Shown here: piece by piece, positions 32,320 to 42,982 of the stretch
How the letters are laid out: each line of letters opens with the position of its first letter
Position numbering within the stretch: the stretch's first letter is position 1
From: Lactuca virosa
Lineage: Eukaryota > Streptophyta > Magnoliopsida > Asterales > Asteraceae
NCBI GenBank assembly: GCA_928212115.1
Contig: CAKMRJ010005745.1
Coordinates: 96,988,531-97,052,530, forward strand
DNA: 64,000 bases
Direction: 5' to 3'
The notes under the pieces: model-generated
Database searches by the model: none
Seen by the model: the letters and a program-made list of their open reading frames with translations, nothing else
What the model was told of the DNA's origin: nothing
Position numbers and translations under genes: made by a program

Positions 32320-32574
32320 TTGTCGGAGCAGCTATGGAGGCTTATCATCAGACTTCGGTTTGTTGGTAGTGGCTATTCTAGGCACATGATAGGGGACATC
32401 TCTCAATTATACAACATTGATAACTTTGTTTGGGAGTATGTGTCCTTTGCGGGAAGGGAAGAAAGGAATGGATCACTCGTGGGGTTTGTGCGTAATGACA
32501 TGAAGAATTTTCGGATCTGTTCTGAGATTACGTGTGCTGTTCTCAGACCTTCTGGATGCAAATTCAATCGGTGA
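32320..32574 (+). pseudogene. Protease / pre-integrase remnant of copia-2
   Basis: The frame includes VGSGYSRHMIGDISQLYN, corresponding to the copia DSG-C-SRHMTG motif with the catalytic Asp replaced by Gly. FVWEYVSFAG follows. The frame ends at 32574, and all of integrase, reverse transcriptase and RNase H is gone; non-coding spacer follows directly. Confidence 0.75.
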
Positions 32575-34628
32575 CTTACGGTTTGAGTTTTATTCTCTAT
32601 ACTCCTGAGTTTTTCTTAAGCTGATTCGCTTTAAAGACTAATTTTTGTTTTAGGATAGTTTAAATTTGCGCATTTACTTTCGTTTCTCTCCTATGCACAA
32701 ATTTAGGGAGAGAAATAAAAACAAAACAAAAATTAGAAAATCAGAAAATCCAAAAATATGTTGGTTATGAAATGAGTTTGAGGGAGATGTTTTGGGAAGT
32801 GATATAATCATGTGATAACAGGCAATATGAATCTGTGTAAGGGACTGAATCTGAATTGTCTAGGCTCTGTGTTGGATGCGCTGGTAGGCATGAAAGATTA
32901 AAATGGACTTGACTAGGCATTAATGAACTTAAGGAATCTAGAGACTTGAAAAATCTTGATCTAGATTGATCCATTTAGCCTGACAATACGACGCTCAGAT
33001 AGGTTGAGCAGGGAGATATACATGATAATCCACCGGTCACATTAAAGTAATCCGTATCTAGAACTGTGGTTTAACTCTTCCCCGATGTACGGACTCTGTC
33101 CTTAATTCTGGTATTGATGGGGCGACTGGGGAATTCTGATAAAGTAGGTCTGTAGAAAATTATTTTATTGCTTTCCTTCTGTTAGTCATATGTTGCCTCC
33201 TCTGCGTGATTGAAATACATCCGACCTGGACTGCAACATATGCAACTCTATTTCTATGCATCTTCTATCTATGCAATTCTTCCTGCCTGTTAGCCATATA
33301 CTGTCTCCTTTGCGTGACTCACAATCCGACCTGGTACACAGTATATGCATCATTCTTTTTCTCAATCCCTCTTAAACTTCAGTTAGTCATATGTTTCACC
33401 TTCTGCGTGATTGGAAGAGATCCGACCTGGGTGTATAGCATATGCACTCTAAATCTGACTTCTCTCATAATAATTGTCTGCTCACCTAAAGTAAGGAGTA
33501 CTTTGGAAGTTCCTGATTATTGAGGTATGTCAGGAAGCGGGAAACATGTTCTAGTACATTTAAAATTGAACAATCACTAGGTTGTCTGTAGATCTCGCTG
33601 CTCAATTTAGGTGGACAACAATATCTTTGGTCGTCGTCGGCTGAATGGTCCTTAAGGAATATTATCTAGGAACTTAGGATCACATTGTCTTGTCACTTGT
33701 AGTATGTCCTAATCTTGTCACAATCTCTCATGTTTAAGTGGACCACAATACCGGCGATTGACCAGATCTATTCATGAAGGGAGAGGTACTGATAAACGGA
33801 TAAAGGATGTCTAAAAACTTTGATCCCAAATCACTCTTAAAGTTAGATATCATTTTATTTTTGTTAAATTTGTTCATAGTTTTCTTCTAATTTAAATATT
33901 AGGGGAGAATTAAAAATTAAAAAAAAATTAAAAAAAAATAAAAACAATAAAAAAATAAAAAAACCAAACAAAAATCAGAAAATTAAAAATCCAAAAATAG
34001 TGTTTTTTTCTGTTTTATTTCTTTTTCAGAAAATTTGAAAAATCCAAAAATATTGTGTGCTAAGTTTTCTTTTAGTTTTGTTTTGTCTTGAAAAGTGAAT
34101 TCAGGTGAAGATGAAACTCATGGAGTTTGTGTCGAAGATTTCTGAGCCAAGGCTTCATCCGTGAGCATCAAAGAATTCTCATTCGAAGGAGCAAGAAATG
34201 AAGATTATTCTTTCGACATTGAATCTTTCAACCCTAGAAGCAAGGTGAAGCTGCACTTGAAGATTAGGTGACGGATTGTAATGAAGCCTCCTCAATCAGT
34301 CTGATGCTATCTTAAACCTGCTGAAGTGATCCAAAAGATTTGTTCTCTCTGACGTTATCTCTAAAGATTCTCAAGCTGAAAGCGATATCTTTCAAGAATC
34401 AGTACAAGAAGCCTCCTCATCCGACGTGTGTTCAAAGCCAAATTCTGAAGAAAAGCCCAGCTACTCAAGATGAAGTCATTCATTAAAGATTCCAATGTTC
34501 ATCTTGAAGTCATGAAGATATCAAAGAGTAAAGCTGAAGCCAAAGCTCCCAATGAAGATTAACAAGAAAGCCAGCTATTTTTTAGGGGGAGCTTGTTGTG
34601 TCATTTAAGAAAAGAAAAGAAAGCTCTA
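32575..34628 (+). other. Post-pol spacer of copia-2
   Basis: Non-coding sequence of 2 kb between the protease remnant and the polypurine tract. It contains the CAGAAAATCCAAAAATAT motif (32741-32758, related at about 33972-34056), three tandem hairpins (33187-33444), an A-rich stretch (33905-34000) and GAAG/TCAAG-rich sequence (34100-34560). SIRE elements of other plants may carry an env-like ORF here. None is visible. Confidence 0.7.
33187..33444 (+). repeat. Three tandem hairpins with covarying stems
   Basis: Copy 1 has stem CATATGTTGC (33187-33196) with GCAACATATG (33233-33242). Copy 2 has CATATACTGT (33295-33304) with ACAGTATATG (33338-33347). Copy 3 has CATATG (33388-33393) with CATATG (33439-33444), plus CACC with GGTG inside. 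All loops share TGCGTGA and ATCCGACCTGG, and all are preceded by GTTAG. See findings. Confidence 0.85.
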
Positions 34629-34643
34629 AACCAAGGGGGAGAT
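34629..34643 (+). promoter_or_regulatory. Polypurine tract of copia-2
   Basis: AACCAAGGGGGAGAT lies directly before the 3' LTR start TGTTGGGTC at 34644. A similar run, TAGGGGGAGCTTG, lies about 60 bp upstream. Confidence 0.85.
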
Positions 34644-35059
34644 TGTTGGGTCAAAAATATGGTTTATACTTTGCTTTTCTAAGCATTTATTGTTTTTATT
34701 ATTTGGGCCAAAAATAGTATAGGATTAATTGTAGCTTGGATGGAGCATTGGATTATTTGTATTTTGGGCTTGGCCTAAGGTCCATATATATATAGGGTGA
34801 GGAGTGCATGTGAAGAATGAACACTTAGAATAGAGGAGCTTAAGTGTGTGTTTTTGAAGGTGTTCTAGAGAGAGAGAAAAGAGACTGTGTGTTAGTGTGT
34901 GTGAATCTTGTATCCGGATCTTCATTCATATCAATACATATAAGATTCATCATATTCTTCTTCTTCTTCTCTTCTTTCTGATCTGACATCATCCGTTTGA
35001 TTGGGACTCCGCACCATCAAACGAATCTGATTGATACACAAGCAGATTAGGGACTTACA
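34644..35059 (+). repeat. 3' LTR of copia-2
   Basis: This is 416 bp, from TGTTGGGTC to CTTACA. TATA-like TATATATATAG is at 34785-34795. R-U5 matches the 5' LTR; U3 does not. Confidence 0.85.
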
Positions 35060-35413
35060 ATTAGATTCACCAACTCTTCCAATCGTTCCTCTAAAAAGGC
35101 TCAAGAATGCACCAAATGGCCTCTCTCTCTCTCTCTATGTACGAAAAGGGCAGGTTAGGGTTTCTCTCTGGGGAAGGTGGCCGCAAGGGAGGCTATAAGG
35201 ACCTTTAAATAGGTCTCAAACCCGGGGATTTAGGGTTTTCACTCCCAGCGCCTACTCGGCGAGTCTACTCCCGGACTCGTCGAGTAGATCATTAAATCCA
35301 CGTGGCCATCCCGTCTCTACTCGGCGAGTTATAGCACCAACTCGTCGAGTAGGTCAATGATCCTCAAAAATAAATACTTAAAATATTATATACCTGGGAA
35401 TCCGGATGTTACA

Positions 35414-36189
35414 CCTGGTCTTACTTCTCCATGATCCTTTGGGATCCTTAATATTTCTTCTTCTATTGAATACCTCATGGATTCCATACTCTCAATCCCT
35501 CACAGATTATGTCTAAGTTCTTACAAAGGACTCTCTGATCTTGTGCCCCTCATGGAATCTTTCTCAATTCATCTCTAATCATACATGCTCTCATTTCTAC
35601 AATAATCATCAATCTACATACCTAAAAGTGATCATCATCTCTTTTCCCCACAAGGACATAAACTTATTCATCAAGGAACCATACTCTTCCTCCCGAAGGA
35701 ATCATATTCTTGTCCCCGAAGGAACCACTATCACATTCCCAAAGTAATCATATATATACTCATCTCTATATCTATTACGTGACTCTTCACATAATACTTG
35801 TCTCATGGATATTCTATCACTTTATATAATCAAGAGCTCTTCTAATACTTTTCTAGTACTTAACTCATTAACTACTTAATCTTTATCTAGGTCTACTAAT
35901 ATATAGACAATCTACTCAATAGCTTTAGTGTCTAAACGTACGTACATACTCTTATGATTATACTTCATCTAATCATCTTCTACCTTTATCTACAATCTCT
36001 TTGGTATTTTAAAAATACCCTGTTCGTCTGTCTTTATATATACTCTAGGTATACATACATACTCTGCTACATTTTTCCAACATATACCTTATACATACTC
36101 TTAGTATACATGCATGCTCTGATACATGTTCTTACACATATAACCATTATCTATCTTCATCTCGTCAGTTAGGCACATTCACTTAGTGC

Positions 36190-36273
<84 letters not shown>

Positions 36274-36522
36274 ATACGCAATAAAAATATATATAATCTA
36301 GAGAGAGAAAGAGAGATAGAAAGAGAGAGAGAGAGAGGGCAAATATAACTCACCTTGGATCTTTTATTCGACTAATGCATCTTGATACATCTTCCTTGCA
36401 TATAGGCCGTTAATTTGACCTTATTTTACTATGTATTTCAGGCCATTATCTTAATATATTTGACTAAATTCTTATAGTTTTATATATATGATACTTAATA
36501 TGCTTTGAAATGTTCAGTTACA
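35414..36522. other. LTR D tail, second copy, no gene
   Basis: Near-identical to 26478-27580, with microsatellites at 36194-36337. The short frames here have matching counterparts in the first copy but no domain. Confidence 0.65.
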
Positions 36523-37011
36523 ATGAAAATCGGAGCTAGGATGCAAAACGAGGAGAACGAAGCTGCAAAAGAGACAAAAAGGATGTTGCTGGCAGCTTGA
36601 CCTCTTATCAGTGTTAATATCTCATGACCCGTAACTCTGATGGATGAGATTCAAGATGTTCTTAAAACTAGACTAAATTTTAGGCGATTTTCGTTTTCGT
36701 TCCTAATGGAAATTTCCAGTTCCCACACGTGGCAGAGGCATTAGCACAACGTGGCGAATAAAAAAATCCCGAAAAGTCCCTGTGTCGGCCTATGTGTTTG
36801 TGCATGGCAAAGAAACCTGCATCCACACGGTGGAGCAGCTAAATCTATAAAAACATGATATTTCCAACCCAAAGTAGTGCAACCTTTGGTAGCCTATAAC
36901 TGCGATTTAAACATCGTTTTTGATGTGCTAAAACCCTTTAGGGTCAATTTTGAGGCTAGAGATTCGATTGGGAAAAGGATATGGAGATTCAAGCGCCATT
37001 GTACTGATATT
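36523..37011. other. Unclassified repeat, left part
   Basis: Non-coding sequence between LTR D and copia-3. With its right part (42983-43987) it may form one decayed LTR: it could start TGAAAATCGG at 36524 and end TTCTTACA at 43987, 1.49 kb without copia-3. A TATA-like CTATAAAAA lies near 36847. Orientation is undecided. Confidence 0.35.
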
Positions 37012-37931
37012 TGTTAAATGTGACTCGAGCATTTGGATCATGTTCATGGAGCATTTGGATCACTTGGAACTTGATGGAGTACTTAGGGTTCACGGAGCAT
37101 GTGATAAAGGAACGAGTCATCTGAGAAAGGAATATATCGTCTGAAAAGGAACAGATCAAGTGCCAAAGGAACGGATCGTATAGAAGGGGGTTTGGAGCAC
37201 TTGGAAGAGGTTTGGAGCACTTAGAAGTGTTATGGAGCAACAAGGGAACCTTTTTGAGCCATATGTTGAAGGGATGGGCCAAGAAGGATGTTGTTGTGCC
37301 AAGGGCATTCCTTCTTGCATCATTATGCTCTCTCTTGTGCCATGAGGGGTTCCTCATGCGCCATGAGGATACCTCTTGCGCCATGGGGTACTCCTGTTGA
37401 TCCATGGAGTATGCTCTTGCCCCATACATGGCCTTCTTGTGCCATGTATGTTCCTGTTGCGCCAAGGTAGTGTTGTTGCTCCAATCTTGATGTTCTTGTG
37501 CCACACTTGAAGCCTGTTGCACCATCCATACACTTGTTGCGCTATCATGGGGTAAGTTAGACCATCTTGGTCCTTGATGAGCGATGTATGCTATGAAGTC
37601 CTCTATGATGCTTAATAATGTTCCAGAAGATGATGCATAGCGGAATATGATTGGTTGACTCGATTCATAGGCCTATGGGCTTGGCCCATTAGGGTTTTAG
37701 GTCTGACCCCTCAAGTATAAATAGGGATGCATGCTAGGTCATTTTATATCTTGAATTTTAGAGTGATAGGCGAATCTATGTGTAATTGTACTTGTAACCT
37801 CTCTTTGAGAGCGCTGAAATAAGAGAATACACCCCTCCTACCCATGGACGTAGGTCACCTTAACCGAACCACGTAAATATTGTGTCCTATGTGCTTATAG
37901 TTTTTCTAGTTATCCACTTTACTTCCAAATA
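37012..37931 (+). repeat. 5' LTR of copia-3
   Basis: TGTTAAATGTGAC to TTCCAAATA (the 3' LTR ends TTCCTAACA). It is built of short-word arrays: GGAGCATTTGGATCA (37035-37070), AAAGGAACGGATC (37105-37180), GGAGCACTTGGAAG (37193-37230) and TTGCGCCATG-like words (37280-37550). Confidence 0.88.
37716..37723 (+). promoter_or_regulatory. TATA box in the 5' LTR of copia-3
   Basis: TATAAATA lies 216 bp before the LTR end and is conserved at 42769-42776 in the 3' LTR, a good core promoter position. Confidence 0.65.
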
Positions 37932-37933
37932 AG

Positions 37934-37945
37934 TGGTATCAGAGC
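37934..37945 (+). promoter_or_regulatory. Primer binding site of copia-3
   Basis: TGGTATCAGAGC, an exact initiator-Met tRNA complement, lies two bases after the LTR. Confidence 0.9.
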
Positions 37946-37971
37946 TACAATTTGTATTCATGTGATTGAAG

Positions 37972-38730
37972 ATGTCTACTCACAAGTTTGATTTGAAGAA
38001 ATTCAATGGCTCAAATGATTTCACCTTGTGGATGGTGAAGATAAAGGCTCTTCTGGTTCAACAAGGGTGTGCAACGGCACTGGAAGGAGAGAAAAAACTG
38101 CCAAAGGACATGGAGGAAGAGAAGAAGGTGGACATTCTGATGAAGACACATAGTGGCATTTTACTGAGCTTGACATATAAAGTACTGAAGGAGGTCGTGG
38201 ATCAAATAACTGCTTCTGGGCTCTGGGATAAACTTTGTGACAAGTACCAGAACAACTAACGAACGAACACGTTGTATCAGAAGCAAAGGTTTACGCTCTC
38301 ATAAATTTCTAAAAGTATCCAAGTGAAAGATCATTTGGATAACTTCAATTGAAGCATCTTGGATCTACAAGTTGTTGACGTGATGATTGAAGATGAAGAT
38401 CAGGCGCTCATTCTCTTATGTTCTCTTCCTACCTTATATGAAAATTTCGTTGACACCATACAATATGGTAGGACAACGATCACTATGAATGATGTGAAGG
38501 ACTCTCTGATATCCAAGGAACTGAAAAGAAAAGTTTCAGTTGGAGAGGTAGTTTTGAGTTTCGGTTTGTTTGCAAAGAGAGGGATGACATAAGAGATGAA
38601 AAGGAAATAGAGGGAGATAGCGTTCTAAATTAAAGTCTAAAGGTTCATCGAATGTGAAGTGTTATAACTGTAAGGAGAAGGGGCACTTCAAGCAAAATCA
38701 TACACAACTGAAGAATGGGAAGTCCAAGAG
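37972..38730 (+). pseudogene. gag: Copia-3 gag, broken
   Basis: The ATG at 37972 begins a Gag related to Tork-type proteins. A stop follows at about 38257, and homology resumes in other frames near 38359 (DEDQALILLCSLPTLYENF). The zinc knuckle at about 38660 reads CYNCKEKGHFKQNH, where the last Cys is replaced by His. Downstream words such as NDVKDSLISKELKRK fit the family. At least two stops and one frameshift are present. Confidence 0.8.
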
Positions 38731-38779
38731 TGAATCAAGTAGCAATAACACTGTTGTTGTGGTTCAGGAAACATGTGAT

Positions 38780-39860
38780 GAAGGGGATGACGGTGATGTA
38801 CTGACTGTATGTACATCAAGTTCTACTAATGCTTGGGTCTTGGATTCTAGATCATCCTACCACATGACGTATAATCGTGACTGCTTCGACTCTTTCATAG
38901 AGTGGGATGACACACTCAAGATGGGTGATGATTGGGTGAGCAATATCAAAGGTAGTGGCACAGTGTAGATCAAGATGCACAATGGCATGGTCAGGAAGTT
39001 AGATTGTTGGTACGTTCCAGAACATCGAAAGAATCTAACTTCTCATGGCGCATTGTCTAAGAATGGGATGAGATATGTTGGTAGATGTGATTGGGTCAAA
39101 GTGACCAAAGGCTCTCTGGTTATAATGAAAGGGACGATGAATCGTGGAGGGATATATATCATAGAATGCACTATGGTTATGGGAATGGTGGCTATCTCCC
39201 AATCCTTGAATAAAGGTGATGATAATACAGAGTTGTGGCATCGTAGATTGGGGCACATGAGTGAGAAGGGCATGTCAATTTTAAGTAAACAAGGACTGCT
39301 TGGTGGAGAGGCTACTAGAAAGATTAAATTTTGTGAAGCTTCCTTTAAGGGAAAGCACCGCAAAGGGAAGTTTGGTACTGGCCAACACACATGCATGGAA
39401 ATCCTGGAGTATGTTCACTCAGATCTGTGGGGCCCTGCACCAGTGAACTCTCAAGGAGGATGCTCATACTTTGTGACGTTCATTGTCGATTACTCAAGGA
39501 AGGTTTGGTTGTACTTTCTGAAGACCAAAGATGAGGTGTTTGGAAAGTTCAAGGAGTGGAAGACCATGGTTGAGAAAATGAATGGAAAACAGGTCAAGAC
39601 TCTGAGGACTGAAAATGGGTTGTAGTTCTGTAATGCTCCATTTGACAATTTCTGCAAGACAGAAGGTATAGTGAGGCACCGCACTATACAGAATAAACCA
39701 CAACAAAATGGAGTGGCAGAAAGTATGAACCAAACACTCATGCAGTATTCAAGGTGCATGCGAATATTTGCTAACTTATCCAAAAAAAATTGGCAAAATT
39801 AGTTAAAACTGCTTTCTATCTAGTGAACAGATCACCTTCAACTTCAATAGACTTTAAGAC
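38780..39860 (+). pseudogene. Copia-3 protease and integrase, broken
   Basis: Protease shows AWVLDSRSSYHMT, where the normal Gly after DS is Arg. The integrase zinc region has LWHRRLGHMSEKG but a lost CxxC (FCEASFKGK). The core has HSDLWGP, then RTENGL where the catalytic Asp of the usual TDNG is Glu, then QQNGVAESMNQT with the last catalytic Glu. Stops occur at about 38966 and 39623. The arrangement confirms copia order, since integrase precedes reverse transcriptase. Confidence 0.8.
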
Positions 39861-40389
39861 TCCTAAAGAGGTATAGTATGGGAAACCCCATGACTATTCT
39901 GGTTTACATATATTTCGATGCACCACATATGCTCATGTGAATGATGGTAAACTTGAGCCAAGGGAAATGAAATGCATATTTCTAGGATATACGACAGGAG
40001 TAAAAGGTTATCGACAGAGGAGTGCATAAGAAGTAAGAACTCTTAAATTTATCATGAGCAGAGATGTGACCTTTGATGAATCTGCCATGGGTAACTAGGG
40101 AGGAGTTGATACAAGTCAAGCAGGGAACAAAGATCAAGGTGCTATCCACAAGTTGGAGTTTGTAACTTAAACTCCAGACAGAGTTATGATAAGTGACAAA
40201 GAACAAGGTAGTGGTGAACAACCAGGACAAGAGGAAACCCAAGAGCAACCCATGGGATCTTCTTCCAGTGGTGCTGATGTCGGGAAGGATGATGGGTCAG
40301 AATCAGTAGCAAATAGAAGATGAAGTAGGGTCATTCAACAACCTAATAGATATGTGGGATGTGTGAATTCAGGTGAACTTGACTCCATT

Positions 40390-41990
40390 GCTTTGCTTTA
40401 GCAACTGGAGAAGACATTGACACTGAGGAGCCTCAATCGTATAAAGAGGTTGTGGCGAGTAAAGAAGCAAATAATTTGTTAATGGCCACGAATGAATAAA
40501 TGCAATCTTTAGAGCAGAATGAAACATGGGATCTTGTTCCATTACCAAAGGGAGCGAATCTAGTGAGATGCAAATGGATATTTAAGAAGAAAGGAAGGGA
40601 TACCAGGAGTTGAACCAACTAGTTTCAAGACAAGTTTGGTGGAGAAAGGGTTTTCTCGGAAAGAAGTAATTGACTATCATGAGTTGTTCTAACCAGTCAT
40701 GAAACACAATACAATTCAGGTTCTTTTGGCCATGGTGAGTGCATTTGATCTGGAGCTTGAACAACTTGATGTGAAAACTGTATTTCTTCATGGGAAATTG
40801 GAAGAGAAAATTTATATGTCCCAACTCAAAGGATTCCTTGATTCTAAGAAGGATCATGTATGTTTGCTGAAGAAATCCATGTATGAGTTGAAGCAGTCTC
40901 CATGAAAATGGTACAAGAGATTTGATTCATTCATGATCTTGAATGGCTACACTCGGAACCACTTTGAGAATTGTGTTTACTTAAAGGAATTGTCACCAGA
41001 TTCCCACATATATCTGTTGTTATATGTTGATGATATGCTCATCGCAGGTAAAGACATGGTTGGAATAAATGACTTGAAGGTGACCCTGAAGAATGAGTTT
41101 GAGATGAAGGATTTAGGAGCAACAAAGAAGATACTGGGGATGGAGATTCAATGGTACAGAAGATCAGGGCGGTTATGTATTTCAAAACAAAAGTACATTG
41201 AGAAAGTTTTGTAGTCCTTCAATTGTCATCACTCTAAGCCAGTTGGAACTCCTTTGCGGATCACTTTAATCTTGGTATAAGAACTATACCCACTACTAAT
41301 GATGAAAGGAAGTACATGAGCATGGATCCATACTCAAGTGTTATTGGAAATCTCATGTATGCTATGGTCTGTACAAGACCTGATTTGGCTCATGCAGTTA
41401 GTATGGTTAGCAGGTTTATCATTAATATAGGTAAGACTCATTGAGAAGTTGTAAAGTGGATCTTGCGATATTTGAAGGGAACGATGGACGTTTGCTTGGT
41501 CTATGGAGAAAATAAAAATAGTGACTTGGTGGGATATGCTGACGCTGATTATGGTGGTAACTTGTTGAAGTGCATGTCACGGACGTGCTACATGTTTACT
41601 TTATTCGGATGTGCCATCAGTTGGAACTCAACGTTACAAGATACTGCTGCTTTGTCTACAGCTGAATCCAAGTACATGTTCATGACGGAAGGAATAAAGG
41701 AGGAGATATGGTTGCAAGGGATTATTTAGAGTCTTGGTCTGAAGATGGAGAAGCGTGTCTTGTGTTGTGACAGTCAAAGTGCTTTGAGTATTTCAAAGAA
41801 CCCTGTGTATCACAAGAACACGAAGCACATTGAATTTAGGCTAAATTTCTTTTTGGATATTCTGGAAAGAGACAAATTTTTAATATTGAAGATTGATACG
41901 AAGGTCAACCTAGAAAATATGTTGACAAATTCGTTGCCCATGGAGAAGTTCAAGATTTTCCTGTTGTTGGTTGATGTTTGCAGGAGGTAG
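40390..41990 (+). pseudogene. Copia-3 reverse transcriptase and RNase H, broken
   Basis: Reverse transcriptase begins near 40440 with frameshifts. It is clear from 40700 (LEQLDVKTVFLHGKLEEKIY) to 41215, with active-site YVDDMLIAG at about 41023. RNase H is visible at 41463-41990: GYADADYGG, ALSTAESKYMFM, DSQSALSISKNPVYHKNTKH. Several stops interrupt, including the one ending at 41214 and one at about 41729. These are remnants of the enzymes that copy element RNA. Confidence 0.85.
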
Positions 41991-42075
41991 GTACCTTCAG
42001 GGACGAATGGCAGGAAGGGAGAGGAAGTTCTCTTTTGAGAGGGAGTTCAAAGTGTTCTGAAGTCCAGGTAGAGAT

Positions 42076-42982
42076 TGTTAAATGTGACACAAGCATTTGG
42101 ATCATATTCATGGTGCATTTGGAGGACTTGGAACTCGATGGAGCACTTAAGGTTCATGGAGCATGTGACAAAGGAATAGATGATCTAAGAAGGGAATGGA
42201 TTGTCTAACAAAGGAACGGATCAAGTGCCAAAGGAACAAATCTTACAGAAGGGGGTTTGGAGCAATTGGGAGTGATATGGAGCAACAAGAGAAACTTGTT
42301 GTGCCATATGTTGAAGGGATGGGCCGAGAAGGACACTATTGCGCTAAGGGAATTCCTTCTCTCGCCTTTATGCTCCCTCTTGCACAATGAGGGGTTCCTA
42401 TTGCGCCATGAGGATCCCTCTTGCGCCATTGAGTACTCCTATTGAGCCATTGAGTATGTTCTTCTGCCATGCATTTCCTTTTTGTGCCACGTATGTTCCT
42501 GTTGCGCCAAGGTGGTGTTGTTGCTCCAATCTTGATGTTCTTGTGCCATACTTGAAGCCTGTTGCACCATCCATGCACTTTTTGCGCCATCATGGTGCAA
42601 TTTGGACCATCTTGGTCGTTGATGGTCCAAGTACACTATGAAGTCCTCTGTGATGCTCAAAAATGGTCCAGAAGATGCTGCATGGTGGAATATGATTAGT
42701 TGCCTCCATTCATGGGCGTATCGGCCAATAGGCTTGGCCCATTAGAGTTTTAGGTATGATCCCTCAAGTATAAATAGGGATGCATGCTAGGTCATTTTGT
42801 ATCTTGAATTCTAGAGTGATAAGCGAATCTATTTGTAATTGTACTTTTAACCTCTTTTTGAGAGCTTTGATAAAAGAATACTCCCCTCCTGCCTTTGGAT
42901 GTAAGTCATCTTAACCGAACGATGTAAATGTTGTGTCATGTGTGCTTATAGTTTTGCTAGTTATCCACTTTACTTCCTAACA
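42076..42982 (+). repeat. 3' LTR of copia-3
   Basis: Starts TGTTAAATGTGAC after the purine-biased CCAGGTAGAGAT and ends TTCCTAACA. It carries the same short-word arrays as the 5' copy, with fewer and altered units. Confidence 0.88.

Larger units (their letters stand above)
29127..35059 (+). mobile_element. SIRE-like Ty1-copia deletion derivative (copia-2)
   Basis: On the plus strand: 5' LTR, primer site, long repeat-rich leader, N-terminally truncated gag, a protease remnant, a 2-kb non-coding spacer, polypurine tract and 3' LTR. Integrase, reverse transcriptase and RNase H are absent. The flanks attat (29122-29126) and attag (35060-35064) are a 4-of-5 target-site match, and the insertion interrupts a Ty3 LTR. 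It could move only with enzymes supplied by a relative. Confidence 0.85.
27780..35413 (-). repeat. Third Ty3 LTR copy, interrupted by SIRE-like element
   Basis: The pieces 27780-29126 and 35065-35413 add up to 1,696 bp, the same length as the other two LTRs. A TATAAAG box remains at 29062-29068 on the minus strand. This copy arose by the tandem duplication. Confidence 0.9.
15566..36522. mobile_element. LTR D, probable solo LTR split by later insertions and a tandem duplication
   Basis: The left end TGTAACAACCCAAAATTTT starts at 15566 and the right end CAGTTACA stops at 36522, so the termini form TGTAAC...GTTACA. Flanks are gtgaa (15561-15565) and atgaa (36523-36527), a 4-of-5 target-site match. 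Visible pieces are 15566-15768, about 17085-17912, and the tail 26478-27580 with its duplicate 35414-36522, roughly 2.1 kb in all. The tail is pyrimidine-rich with AT and GA microsatellites. The middle is filled by LTR A2, the Ty3 element and its duplicate. The joining of the pieces is my inference. Confidence 0.5.
24582..36524. repeat. 3.0-kb tandem duplication (second unit carries an insertion)
   Basis: Unit 1 is 24582-27580 (2,999 bp) and unit 2 is 27581-36524. Removing the inserted element 29127-35059 plus one target site leaves about 3,006 bp. Each unit holds the last 200 bp of Ty3 internal sequence, a complete LTR, the LTR D tail and the AT/GA microsatellites. Both units end GTTCAGTTACAAT. 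Confidence 0.9.
37012..42982 (+). mobile_element. Tork-like Ty1-copia element (copia-3), decayed
   Basis: LTRs of 920 and 907 bp (37012-37931, 42076-42982) share TGTTAAATGTGAC starts. Between them gag, protease, integrase, reverse transcriptase and RNase H occur in copia order on the plus strand, all broken by stops or frameshifts. Gag resembles the Tork/Tnt1-like lineage (KFDLKKFNGSNDFTLW). The flanks (atatt, tgatt) do not give a convincing target-site duplication. The LTRs differ at many sites, so the insertion is old. Confidence 0.88.
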
